64,000 nt of DNA from Candidatus Zhuqueibacterota bacterium. Lineage in GTDB: Bacteria > Zhuqueibacterota > Zhuqueibacteria > Residuimicrobiales > Krinioviventaceae. This document shows positions 44,949-53,689 of the stretch, piece after piece (positions within the stretch are counted from its first letter, which is position 1; each line of letters begins with the position of its first letter). The stretch lies in contig JAFGSB010000070.1 in the NCBI GenBank assembly GCA_016934825.1, forward strand, positions 1-64,000, in the 5' to 3' direction. Made by a program: the position numbers and the translations under genes. Under the pieces are notes generated by a model, which had not been told where the DNA came from, did no database searches, and saw only the letters and a program-made list of their open reading frames with translations.

Positions 44949-46439
44949 TTAATCACCTCCCAGGGCTTTGTGTAATATTTTTTCCTGTGTGGCTTCTTCT
45001 GCGGAAAATTCGCCGGCGATCCGGCCCTGGTGCATCACCAGGATTCGGTCGCTCATTCCCAAAATCTCGGGTAATTCGGATGATATCATTATAATGGCCA
45101 CACCGCCTGCAATGAGTTTATTCATCAATTCATATATTTCGACTTTTGAACCCACATCGATACCCCTTGTGGGTTCATCAAAGATCAAAACATCGACATT
45201 GGTACAGAGCCACTTGCTGATAATGACTTTTTGCTGGTTGCCCCCGCTCAGGTACATTACTTTTTGATACATACCCGGAGTTTTAATGCGGAGTTCATTT
45301 ATATAAAAATCCGCCGCTTCGACTTCTTTTTTCCGATTGACGACTCCCAGTTTCGAAAATCTGTCAACGCTCGGCAGACAAATATTTTCTTTTACGGATA
45401 AATTTAAAATCAATCCCTGGCATTTTCGGTCCTCGGTAAGAAAGCCGATATCCAGGTTAATCGCGCTGCGGGGACCGGTAATTTTCACCTGTTTTCCCTT
45501 TACAAAGATATTACCGGAATCGATCCGTTCGGCCCCGAAAATTGCCCTGGCCAGTTCCGTACGTCCGGAACCCAAAAGACCGGCAATTCCTAAAATCTCA
45601 CCACGATAGAGTGAAAAATTTATATCATGCAGTACCGTATCTTTTTCCACATTTTGCAGGCGGAGTATTTCATCTCCTATTGCCGCTTTCTTTTTCGGAA
45701 ATTGTTCCTTTAGTTCACGATTCACCATCATGCGGATCAGTTCCGGTTTGCTGATGTCGTCAATACGATGGGTCCCGATATACTTTCCGTCCCGCAAAAT
45801 GGTCACCCGGTCGCCGATTTCAAAAAGCTCCTCAAGCCGATGGGAAATATAAATAACGGAGACGCCTTTTTTTAAAAGGTCCCGAATGGTGGCAAACAGC
45901 CGTTCAATTTCCTGTTCGGTGAGGGCGGATGTGGGTTCATCCATGATCAGAATTCTGGCATCCAGGGACAGCGCTTTTGCAACTTCGACCATTTGCTGCT
46001 GCGCCACACCCAGATCTTTTACAAGTGAGCGGGCGTTTATTTCCACTCCCAGATCGTCCAGTATCTTTTGCGCCGAATTGTACAATTTTTTCAGGTTCAG
46101 AACCCCAGGCATCAAAGTGGGTTCCCTGCCGAGGAAAATATTTTCGGCTACCGAGAGATGAGGAACCAGATTAAATTCCTGGTAAATAATACTGATACCC
46201 AGGTCCTGCGCGTGTTTCGGATTTTTGATTTCGATTTCTTTACCGTCAAGAAATATTTGTCCGCTGGTTTTTTGGTACGCCCCGCTTAAAATCTTGACAA
46301 GCGTCGATTTCCCGGCGCCGTTCTCGCCCAGCAGGATATGGACTTCCTCACCAAGTTCAAAATCCACATTATCCAGTGCGACAACACCGGGAAAGATCTT
46401 ACAGATCTTGCGCATTTCAAGTTTAAAATTCTTGTTCAT
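44949..46439 (-). CDS. Sugar ABC transporter ATPase, RbsA type
   Basis: A 496-residue protein with two ABC domains. The first has Walker A GENGAGKST, signature LGVAQQQMVEVAKALSL and Walker B ILIMDEPTSAL; the second has GLLGSGRTELARAIFG, signature LSGGNQQKVIISKWL and VLIFDEPTRGID. The degenerate Walker A of the second domain (GLLGSGRTE) is normal for RbsA-type proteins. It precedes the permease with no gap. Probably powers inositol import. Confidence 0.92.
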   Translation of the reverse strand: MNKNFKLEMRKICKIFPGVVALDNVDFELGEEVHILLGENGAGKSTLVKILSGAYQKTSGQIFLDGKEIEIKNPKHAQDLGISIIYQEFNLVPHLSVAENIFLGREPTLMPGVLNLKKLYNSAQKILDDLGVEINARSLVKDLGVAQQQMVEVAKALSLDARILIMDEPTSALTEQEIERLFATIRDLLKKGVSVIYISHRLEELFEIGDRVTILRDGKYIGTHRIDDISKPELIRMMVNRELKEQFPKKKAAIGDEILRLQNVEKDTVLHDINFSLYRGEILGIAGLLGSGRTELARAIFGAERIDSGNIFVKGKQVKITGPRSAINLDIGFLTEDRKCQGLILNLSVKENICLPSVDRFSKLGVVNRKKEVEAADFYINELRIKTPGMYQKVMYLSGGNQQKVIISKWLCTNVDVLIFDEPTRGIDVGSKVEIYELMNKLIAGGVAIIMISSELPEILGMSDRILVMHQGRIAGEFSAEEATQEKILHKALGGD

Positions 46440-46489
46440 ACAGTTTGTCTGTCGTTTTTTGCCGATCAGATAAAATGATCACTTTTTTA

Positions 46490-47290
46490 TCATATAAATT
46501 TTCGCAAATATTTAATCGTCTCGACTGCCGCCGTATCGGGGTCGGGTAAAGGCATAATTTCTGCGGATACATATCCGTTATACCCGATCTTTTCCAAAGT
46601 TTTGATTATTTGTTCAAAATCAATATGCCCTGCACCCGGATACCACCGGTTTGAATCCGCGACATGAAAATGGAACAGCTTTTCTTTTGCCAGGACAATG
46701 CTGTCTACCATCGAGGGTTCCTCGATATTCATATGAAATGTGTCAAGATGCAGACCGATATTGGCCACCTGAATTTTTTGCACAAAGTTCATACCCTCTG
46801 TTACGGTATTCAGTATATCCGTTTCATACCGGTTGATTAATTCGATAGATAATTTGACATCCGGATTGACCCGGGCGCATTCTGTCAGGGCCTGGATGAG
46901 CCACTCTTCTACCTGTTCATCACTGATTCCGGGACTTTTTTTACCCCGCACCAGGCCGATAATCACCACGGCGTTCAGCTCTGCGGCCAGGTACATTTGC
47001 GATTGAATCCGCTCGACGGCCCGTCTGCGGATATTTTCGTTCGGGTGTGTAAAATAAAGCCCTTCCTCGCCGTAAGCCTGTCCGGTGCCGATTGCCGGAA
47101 CCTGTAAATTATGTTGGCTCAACAGTCTTTGTAATTCTTCCCTGTCCAGCAATTGCGGATCGCGAACGGCCAGTTCAACGCCGTCGTAACCCAGGTCGCT
47201 TATTTTGGCAATATTTTCAGCAAGCCGCCCTTTAAAGGCAACTGCTGAAAATGATGCCGGTTGTGTGGATAAAACCATACTCAATTTCAT
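46490..47290 (-). CDS. iolO: 5-dehydro-L-gluconate epimerase, IolO type
   Basis: A 266-residue xylose-isomerase-like TIM-barrel protein. Segments VELAVRDPQLLD, VPAIGTGQAYGEEGLYFTHP, VVIIGLVRGKK, ELINRYETDILNTV, LDTFHMNIEEPSM and FHFHVADSNRWYPGAGHIDF follow the pattern I recall for TM0416 (IolO) of Thermotoga maritima, which converts 5-keto-L-gluconate to D-tagaturonate. Metal-binding Glu, Asp, His and Glu positions are seen in ELINRYE, LDTFH, H-x-A-D and SAEIMPLP. It starts 3 nt after IolN ends. Other sugar epimerases of this fold are the alternative, but the whole operon supports IolO. Confidence 0.85.
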   Translation of the reverse strand: MKLSMVLSTQPASFSAVAFKGRLAENIAKISDLGYDGVELAVRDPQLLDREELQRLLSQHNLQVPAIGTGQAYGEEGLYFTHPNENIRRRAVERIQSQMYLAAELNAVVIIGLVRGKKSPGISDEQVEEWLIQALTECARVNPDVKLSIELINRYETDILNTVTEGMNFVQKIQVANIGLHLDTFHMNIEEPSMVDSIVLAKEKLFHFHVADSNRWYPGAGHIDFEQIIKTLEKIGYNGYVSAEIMPLPDPDTAAVETIKYLRKFI

Positions 47291-47293
47291 AGG

Positions 47294-48388
47294 CTAAAGG
47301 CCCATCTTGGGAATCGCGTAAATCGGACGCCAGCCTTTGGTAAACGGTTCTTTTAAGTAGGGTTCCAGTTCCTTTTTTGTTCTCATCGTTGTTTTTTCCG
47401 GGTCCGGCAATTGTCCGGGGGGAAAGGCCTCTAAAATATCGTCGTGTACCAGGGTCAGGTAAGATAATATCGCCGCAATGGTTCGTTTCGCTTTATGAGC
47501 CGCGGCAATATTGGGGCTGCCCACAACTCCCTCCGGGATGGAGGCCAGCTCAATCGGTGAATGTCCCTGTCCCTCGGACCATTTGCTTGGCCGGGCAAAG
47601 GGGTCCACAGCTTTATCAAAATGTCCGTCGGGCAGAAAACCTTCGACAGTTGTTTCTTCCGCCAGACCCATTTCAACATATTCAGGGGCCAGCAACAGCA
47701 TAACGGAGGTTTCCGCTTCATCGGCATGTACGAAATCGGTATCCCAGTCGCCTCCGCGGCTTTTCGTGCGGAAGAATTCCCGTACCGCGCGGTGCCAGTC
47801 AATCACCCGAAACATACCCGGGAGATTCCAGGTTTTCTGCAATTCTTGTATGGCGGCTTCCAGCAGCCATTGATGACCGTGATTATTGATGAGTACCTGT
47901 TTACGAAATCCGTCATTCCATAATCCGACCATAACATCAATTAAAACTCGTTTCAAAGCTTCATCTTCCAGGTGGATCGTACCCGGCATACCGATATGGT
48001 GATGCGGATGACCGCCGTAGTTGAGCGGCGTCCAGACCAGGTTAACGGGAGCGCCTCTTTTCGCCGTGTACCGGCGAACGCCTTCCAATAGCTGTGTGAC
48101 CATAAAAGTATCGAGCGCCGTTACCGTATGCCGGCCGTGCAGTTCCGTACAGCCTATGGGTATAAATACAATATCATTCTTTTTCCGGTTCTCTATAACC
48201 TTCTGACGAATGGTGGTTTGAACATATGTTCCGGGTTTGCCCAATTCCGAGTGAGACGGAATTCCATAATCCGCCAGAATCTGGTCGATCTCTTTATCCG
48301 ATGCCTCCCAGATCTTTTTCTTCAATCGCCCGACTCCCGTGTCTTCAAAAAAGAGATCTTTACGATTGGTTTCAAGCCAATTTGACAT
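47294..48388 (-). CDS. iolN: 3-dehydro-scyllo-inosose hydrolase, IolN type (creatininase fold)
   Basis: A 364-residue creatininase-family protein. Metal-binding motifs: IPIGCTELHGRHTVTALDT (Glu, His and Asp), LNYGGHPHHHIGMPGTI, INNHGHQWLLEAAIQEL and ADEAETSVMLLLAPEY. The position between IolM and IolO and the size fit TM0413 of Thermotoga, which opens the ring of the diketo-inositol by hydrolysis to give 5-keto-L-gluconate. AAAGGA precedes the ATG. It is unlike the ring-opening hydrolase IolD of the Bacillus pathway, so the presence of IolN marks the Thermotoga route. Confidence 0.85.
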   Translation of the reverse strand: MSNWLETNRKDLFFEDTGVGRLKKKIWEASDKEIDQILADYGIPSHSELGKPGTYVQTTIRQKVIENRKKNDIVFIPIGCTELHGRHTVTALDTFMVTQLLEGVRRYTAKRGAPVNLVWTPLNYGGHPHHHIGMPGTIHLEDEALKRVLIDVMVGLWNDGFRKQVLINNHGHQWLLEAAIQELQKTWNLPGMFRVIDWHRAVREFFRTKSRGGDWDTDFVHADEAETSVMLLLAPEYVEMGLAEETTVEGFLPDGHFDKAVDPFARPSKWSEGQGHSPIELASIPEGVVGSPNIAAAHKAKRTIAAILSYLTLVHDDILEAFPPGQLPDPEKTTMRTKKELEPYLKEPFTKGWRPIYAIPKMGL

Positions 48389-48445
48389 ATCTATTTCCTT
48401 TCATTCATTCATACTTTAATACTTTTAATACGTTGACCTTCAAAA

Positions 48446-49633
48446 TTACTCTTTCGGGAAAACCGTGATTTTCACTTCATTACGATCGGTTTGCAGTTTA
48501 ACCAGATTTTCCTCAACTTCTTCAAGAACGATTTTTTTGGTAACCATCCGGGTCATATCCATTCTTTTTTCCATAGAACTGATCACCCGCGGAAAAGTGC
48601 CGTGCCCGGAATGTCCCTGGGACCCGACCACGCTTGCGCGGCGTACCTGAAAAACTTCACCGTTCATCGGAATTCTGTCATCGGCGCGGGCAACGATAAC
48701 CACCGCAGTATTTAAGGCCCGTCCTTCCCAGATAATTCTTTCGATATCTCCCCAAACAACACTTGGTAAACCGGTCGCTTCCAGGATAATTTTCGCGCCC
48801 TCGCCCCTTGTTATATCCAGAACAGCCTCCGCAGAATTCACACTGGTCGGATCAATCGCATGGGTTGCCCCCATTTCCAGGGCCATTTTTCGTCGTGATT
48901 CCGAGGGTTCGGAAATAATAACATTGGCCGCACCGGAACGTTTTAACACGGAACACGCGGCAATCCCGACAGGACCGCTGCCCATAATGACCACATTATC
49001 GCCGGCCCGAATCCCGCCGCCCCGTTCGATAACCGCATTATAAGCGACCGAAGTGGGTTCGACAAGACTGCCAAGCAGGTACATTTTCTCCTCGCCGTAT
49101 ATGTCCCGCAAACCTTCAAGACTCCACAGATAACGCGCGTTTACCTTTATATACTTTGCATACGCGCCGTCAATTGAAAACCCGATTTCCTGCAATTCCT
49201 CACAATGGTTCGGAAAACCGTCCGCGCATGGCCGGCAGTGTGAACACCAGGCCATTTCTTCGGCACAAACCGGCTCTCCCGCCTCAAACCTTTTCCCGGT
49301 GCGTTTATTTATGGCCAGAGCACCCGATTCAACCACCTGTCCCGAAAATTCATGACCCAGTGTACATGGGAATGCGGTTAATCCCGGGTAATAAATATAA
49401 CCTTCCTCATCAGTCTGGTACATATGCACATCACTGCCGCAAATGCCGCAGGCTTTCACTTCGATCAATACTTCTTCCGGCCCCGGAACCGGAACGTCTT
49501 TGTCGACAATTTCAAATCGCGGGTTCCGCCATACCTTGCTTCCCAAATAAGTTAATTTTCCGTCAATATCCTTGGCGCCTAACTTAAAATCCGGTTTGGG
49601 GGCCCATTCTGCAAACAGAGTCCCGGTTTTCAT
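48446..49633 (-). CDS. iolM: scyllo-inosose 3-dehydrogenase, IolM type
   Basis: A 395-residue zinc alcohol dehydrogenase-like protein. Catalytic-zinc ligands in KACGICGSDVHMYQTDEEGY and LGHEFSG; a Cys cluster in EEMAWCSHCRPCADGFPNHC; NAD fold VVIMGSGPVGIAACSVL. The distinctive segments AKDIDGKLTYLGSKVWR and VRRASVVGSQGHSGHGTFPRV agree with my recollection of TM0412 of Thermotoga, which has the same length and makes the diketo-inositol from scyllo-inosose. GGAGG precedes the ATG. It lies between IolG and IolN in pathway order. Confidence 0.88.
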   Translation of the reverse strand: MKTGTLFAEWAPKPDFKLGAKDIDGKLTYLGSKVWRNPRFEIVDKDVPVPGPEEVLIEVKACGICGSDVHMYQTDEEGYIYYPGLTAFPCTLGHEFSGQVVESGALAINKRTGKRFEAGEPVCAEEMAWCSHCRPCADGFPNHCEELQEIGFSIDGAYAKYIKVNARYLWSLEGLRDIYGEEKMYLLGSLVEPTSVAYNAVIERGGGIRAGDNVVIMGSGPVGIAACSVLKRSGAANVIISEPSESRRKMALEMGATHAIDPTSVNSAEAVLDITRGEGAKIILEATGLPSVVWGDIERIIWEGRALNTAVVIVARADDRIPMNGEVFQVRRASVVGSQGHSGHGTFPRVISSMEKRMDMTRMVTKKIVLEEVEENLVKLQTDRNEVKITVFPKE

Positions 49634-49715
49634 AACAATACCTCCATTTATACTATTGTATACTTGATTAGATAAATTAAATTATAAAGAACTTTGCTCA
49701 TTCGATTTATCAATC

Positions 49716-50729
49716 TTAAAAATCTTTCACGTTGACTATTTTTTGCTGCTGATGAGATGCCGTCGCCGCAATGGCAACCTGCAATGCCGCGATACCGTCA
49801 TCGATCTTGATCATCGGTTCCCTGTCTTCGCACAAATTATGCAGATAATCGTTCAACTGCGCCACATAAGCCTCGCCAAATCTTTCTGGGAAATAGGGTA
49901 CAACATCATGTGTTACACCCCCGGCAGTCATGACTAAAATGGGCGTATCCCTTAAATATCCCGCCTGGATCGTTCCTTTTGTCCCCAGCACCTCGGCGCG
50001 GATATCATAACCATAAATGCCGTTGCGGCTGACATCTATTTCTCCGAGAGTGCCGTTCTCAAAACTGAGCAGCATGATGGCGTTATCGATATCATCCACA
50101 TCCGCCACTTCCGGGTAGGCCAGTACACCGCCGATGGCATTAACGGTTTTCACGTCACCCATATACCAGCGCGCTATATCGATATCATGAACCGCCATAT
50201 CCAGGATCAGTCCGCCGCTGTTTGCCGGCTTGAGATAGTCAAGGCTGGGCCTGTACGGGTCGCGTGAAGAACCGCGAAATGTCACGGGTGTGCCGATAAC
50301 TCCTTCTTCTATTTTACGCTTAACAGCGGCGAATCCCTTATCAAATCTTCGCTGAAATGCCTGCTGAAAAAAAGTACCCGACTTTTCCAGGGCGTTTTTA
50401 ATTTCACGCGAATCGTCAAGTGTTAAGGTTAACGGTTTTTCACAAAAAACCGGTTTGCCCTGTTCGGCGGCATCTATCACTATTTCTTTATGATTAATCG
50501 TTGTCGCGGTGATAATAACGGCATCCAGTTCTTTATCTGCGCTCAGGTCATGATTATTGTCATACCATTGGGGCACGCCCAATCTTTCAGCGCAGGAGGA
50601 CGCGCGTTCGGGGATGATGTCGGCTACCGCCGCCAGATTGGCCTGCGGTACACGATAAGCCAAAAAATCCGCGTACATATTTCCCAGACGCCCTGTTCCG
50701 ATTAATCCGACATTTAGTTTTGTTTTCAT
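49716..50729 (-). CDS. iolG: myo-Inositol 2-dehydrogenase (Gfo/Idh/MocA family)
   Basis: A 337-residue NAD-dependent dehydrogenase: Rossmann loop GLIGTGRLGN, catalytic-type Lys in CEKPLTLTLDD, and MAVHDIDIARWYMGD with the active-site Asp and His of inositol dehydrogenases. DRNGIYGYDIRAEVLGTKGTIQ is typical of the family. I use the ATG at 50729: AGAGG lies 8 nt before it, whereas the GTG at 50735 is too close. It makes scyllo-inosose for IolM, whose gene follows after 82 nt. Scyllo-inositol or another inositol isomer are possible alternative substrates. Confidence 0.83.
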   Translation of the reverse strand: MKTKLNVGLIGTGRLGNMYADFLAYRVPQANLAAVADIIPERASSCAERLGVPQWYDNNHDLSADKELDAVIITATTINHKEIVIDAAEQGKPVFCEKPLTLTLDDSREIKNALEKSGTFFQQAFQRRFDKGFAAVKRKIEEGVIGTPVTFRGSSRDPYRPSLDYLKPANSGGLILDMAVHDIDIARWYMGDVKTVNAIGGVLAYPEVADVDDIDNAIMLLSFENGTLGEIDVSRNGIYGYDIRAEVLGTKGTIQAGYLRDTPILVMTAGGVTHDVVPYFPERFGEAYVAQLNDYLHNLCEDREPMIKIDDGIAALQVAIAATASHQQQKIVNVKDF

Positions 50730-50766
50730 GTTCACAGCCTCTGATTTTACTATTAGAATTTCAATT

Positions 50767-51858
50767 TTAATTATGAATTGTCCGCACAGAAAAACGTTCT
50801 ACAAGATATGATTTTAATATTACTTTTTGCGGTTCGGAAACATCACCGTTTATTCTCGACATAATCAGTTTCATGCTTTGTTTACCCATTTCATAGATGG
50901 GCTGATGCATGGTTGTCAGCCTTACCGGATGAGAGGATGAACTGGGTAAATCATCATAACCGACCAGGGAAATGTCCTCCGGTATACGAAGTCCCGATTG
51001 GCGTGCAACGGTATAGACCAGATAGGCTATGCGGTCATGCCCGGCAAAGACGGCGGTAATGTTGTTATCATCCAGTAATTTTTTAACATATTTAATATAA
51101 AAATTTTCCAGAAACGGTCCCTGGTCCGCAACAACAATGGACGGATCAAAAGGAATATTGGAATCGGACAATGCCTGTTTATATCCGTCGAATCTCTGTC
51201 GCTCGGTACTAAACAACGTGCTCAGAATAACCGCGATTCTTTTATGTCCTTTGTTAACAAGATATTTTGTCAGTTCATATGCACCCTGGAAATTGTCGGT
51301 TGTCGCGTAATCAACATTCGCGTCCGGTATAACACGGTCTGCCAGGACAACAGGAATATTCTTTCTGGTAAATTTTTCCAGGATCATTCGGTTTTTTTCA
51401 TCCGACGCGGCCGTCGGCACATAAATAACGCCGCTGACATTATGTTCGATCAGGTTATCAGCATGAAAATTCGTTTTGATGTAAAAATCATCCGTATTAC
51501 AGAGAATGATACTGTGTTTGTTGGCGGCAGCCTCGTCGCCGATTCCGCGAGCCAGTTCCGGCGCGTAACCCGTTCTGATATCCGGTACCATCACCCCGAT
51601 AATAGTTTTTTTATTGACATTGAGATTTTGTTTTATGACAAAAGTTCCAAGTCTCCGTTTTCTATACAAATAACCCATGTTGACACAATTTTGTATGGCC
51701 TGACGAATCGTAGCCCGCGCCAGACCGGTCATTTGCGAAAATTCTTCTTCGGTGGGAATTTTTTCATCCGGCTTGAATACACCCTGTTCGATATGCTCGA
51801 TGATCCAGGTTTGCAGTTGAAAATATTGCGGTATCGGACTGTTGCGATCAATGATCAT
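50767..51858 (-). CDS. GntR-LacI type transcriptional regulator of the inositol operon
   Basis: A 363-residue regulator with a GntR-type winged helix at the N-terminus (PIPQYFQLQTWIIEHIEQ, then KIPTEEEFSQMTGLARATIRQAI) and a LacI/periplasmic-binding effector domain (about 85-363: GVMVPDIRTGYAPELARGI, VPVVLADRVIPDANVDYATTDN, AVFAGHDRIAYLVYTVARQSG, VGYDDLPSSS). This arrangement is that of AraR-type regulators. It is the first gene of the inositol operon, with a 12-bp inverted repeat over its promoter, so repression relieved by an inositol or pathway intermediate is likely. Confidence 0.85.
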   Translation of the reverse strand: MIIDRNSPIPQYFQLQTWIIEHIEQGVFKPDEKIPTEEEFSQMTGLARATIRQAIQNCVNMGYLYRKRRLGTFVIKQNLNVNKKTIIGVMVPDIRTGYAPELARGIGDEAAANKHSIILCNTDDFYIKTNFHADNLIEHNVSGVIYVPTAASDEKNRMILEKFTRKNIPVVLADRVIPDANVDYATTDNFQGAYELTKYLVNKGHKRIAVILSTLFSTERQRFDGYKQALSDSNIPFDPSIVVADQGPFLENFYIKYVKKLLDDNNITAVFAGHDRIAYLVYTVARQSGLRIPEDISLVGYDDLPSSSSHPVRLTTMHQPIYEMGKQSMKLIMSRINGDVSEPQKVILKSYLVERFSVRTIHN

Positions 51859-51868
51859 ATAACAGCAC

Positions 51869-51913
51869 CTTTTGTATTATAATTGTTTAATTGTCTATAC
51901 AATAATACAAAAG
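51869..51913 (-). promoter_or_regulatory. Palindromic operator over the inositol operon promoter
   Basis: CTTTTGTATTAT (51869-51880) and ATAATACAAAAG (51902-51913) are perfect inverted repeats. A second palindrome, ATTGT-CTAT-ACAAT, covers 51890-51903. On the minus strand TTGTAT (51897-51902) and TATAAT (51876-51881), 15 bp apart, may be the promoter and lie inside the palindrome. This is the expected place for the GntR-LacI regulator. A related TTGTATAC core sits at about 49656-49665 between iolG and iolM. Confidence 0.6.
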
Positions 51914-52018
51914 GGATTTTTAAAAAGCAACATTTTTTTTTAAAATCGGAATATAAAAATCAGATTTTGAGGCGCTGAAATAAACCGGCTGACATACGAT
52001 TTTTTTATAATAACTTTC

Positions 52019-53626
52019 TCAACGCAGCAACAGCATTTTACCGGTCTGGTATTCTCCGCCAAAATCAAAGCGGTAATAATAAACACCGGTGGCCGCGTTC
52101 CTGGTATTCCATATCAGCAAATGTGAACCCCGGACATAATATGCATCCGCCAATCTGTCGACAACCTGCCCGTATTCGTTGCATATATCCAGACGAACAT
52201 GCCCGCTTTGCGGGATATAAAAGGTGATCGAGGTTGACGCGTTAAAGGGATTCGGAAAATTCTGGTTCAAAACAAATGATTCGGGCTTTTGCGGCTGGAC
52301 CTTTTCAGCAATGGTCGTTTTGTATTCATACGGTTCGTTACATAGATGCCAGTATGGTTCGTCAAAACCATTGTAATCTTTTTGCAGATACATGGTTTTA
52401 AGGAGTGTCCGCTTAAAATCCCCTAACGGTGTCAGTACAGCACTTCCATCCGCTTTCCATTCGTATACCGGTATATCGAAAGGATTCAATACATCGGACA
52501 AACCGCGTTCGATGGCCAAATGGAACAGCCCGAAATTCCCCGGTTCGTGTCCCGCCAGCCAGTGGCCGATGATATCTACATAAAACTGATTTTTACCGAA
52601 AATAATAATATTCGTCATATAATCAGTGGCCAGTTCTCCCGGTCCCGGCCCGGCAATAAAATGACCGTCCCGGCCGCATACACCTTCAACTATATGCAGG
52701 GCGGGTTTTGTTACCGAGTTGTTATCCAGGCAGCGCGAAGCCCATGTTTCCATCCATATTCCGCCGTCATTACCCGGTCTGTCCCAGCGGGGTATCTCAT
52801 CGGCGACGTGTCTGTTGTAATTATTTTTAATGTCCGTTTTGGCCGTTGGATTGATATGACTCGACAACATATCCATACTGCGATGATACTCTGTACAATG
52901 AGCCTGGTAATTATGCACGATTGTTCCCTGTAGATTCTTGGCGCACAGTGTCACACCCATTGCATGGGTTTTAAATTTTGATATGTTTAAAAGCCAGCTT
53001 TTCGGGGCGTTAATCGGCCAGAGATATGGAATCTTTCGAAACCACACGCCATCCGGTACGTCTACCCATTGAACACTGTTTTCGGTTTGTTCGAGCACAT
53101 CCATTCTTGCGCTCATATCACGCAATTCGGCGCCGGTCCGTTCCGCGACTCCGTCATACCCGCCATCGGCAAAATCTTCGGGACAATTGACTTCGCGAAT
53201 GAAAAATTTTTCTCCCGCAACGCCTAATTCCTTTATACTGTTTATAAGTCCTTCAACAAAATATGCGTCGGTAACGACGCCCATGGAACCTTCTACTGTA
53301 TAATTTTTATCCCATTTACCCCGGCAGGTTAAATTTGGTTTTAAAGCAATATTATAGTCGAGTGGATAGCCTGATTTTTCATCATCGACTAATTTGAAAA
53401 CGGATCTGCCGAAATCAAGACCAACCTGTTTTTTGGCCCCGGAATTTTTTTTATTGTCGACATTTGTCCGCATAACAAATACGGCATCGGGATTCAACTC
53501 AATAAAAGGATGTAAACCGATATAATCCGCGGCCAATCCGTAACCCCGCAAGCTCTTATAGGGATTTAACAACACGGCAGCGCCGGAAACGGCGGCGCTT
53601 TTTATAAAATATCGTCGACTAATCAT
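52019..53626 (-). CDS. DUF362 protein with Tat-type signal and T9SS sorting tail
   Basis: A 535-residue protein. The start at 53626 follows GGAGA at a good distance and begins SRRYFIKSAAVSGAAVLL, a textbook twin-arginine signal. A DUF362 domain occupies about 40-400 (NIALKPNLTCRGKWDKNY, FIREVNCPED, WLLNISKFKTHAMGVTLCAKNLQG). The tail (about 445-535) is a type A T9SS domain: LNQNFPNPFNASTSITFYIP, then GVYYYRFDFGG. A protein carrying both a Tat signal and a T9SS tail is unusual, because known T9SS cargo mostly uses Sec. DUF362 proteins are often linked to redox or cofactor chemistry; cysteines in the domain are few here. Function unknown. Confidence 0.75.
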   Translation of the reverse strand: MISRRYFIKSAAVSGAAVLLNPYKSLRGYGLAADYIGLHPFIELNPDAVFVMRTNVDNKKNSGAKKQVGLDFGRSVFKLVDDEKSGYPLDYNIALKPNLTCRGKWDKNYTVEGSMGVVTDAYFVEGLINSIKELGVAGEKFFIREVNCPEDFADGGYDGVAERTGAELRDMSARMDVLEQTENSVQWVDVPDGVWFRKIPYLWPINAPKSWLLNISKFKTHAMGVTLCAKNLQGTIVHNYQAHCTEYHRSMDMLSSHINPTAKTDIKNNYNRHVADEIPRWDRPGNDGGIWMETWASRCLDNNSVTKPALHIVEGVCGRDGHFIAGPGPGELATDYMTNIIIFGKNQFYVDIIGHWLAGHEPGNFGLFHLAIERGLSDVLNPFDIPVYEWKADGSAVLTPLGDFKRTLLKTMYLQKDYNGFDEPYWHLCNEPYEYKTTIAEKVQPQKPESFVLNQNFPNPFNASTSITFYIPQSGHVRLDICNEYGQVVDRLADAYYVRGSHLLIWNTRNAATGVYYYRFDFGGEYQTGKMLLLR

Positions 53627-53656
53627 AAAAATTCTCCGGCAATATTTTTTCAAAAC

Positions 53657-53685
53657 GTACAGGGCGGCTTTCAGCCGCCCTGTAC
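53657..53685 (-). terminator. Perfect 13-bp hairpin between two T9SS genes
   Basis: GTACAGGGCGGCT, a 3-nt loop and AGCCGCCCTGTAC pair without mismatch. On the minus strand a short T-tract (GTTTTG) follows. It lies 5 nt after the stop of the CBM9-like gene and before the DUF362 start; the latter is therefore placed downstream of it. Confidence 0.7.
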
Positions 53686-53689
53686 CTGT

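Noticed and set aside
51244-51882. A 212-residue plus-strand open frame opposite the GntR-LacI regulator
   Set aside because: Antisense shadow of a gene with clear HTH and effector domains; no independent support.
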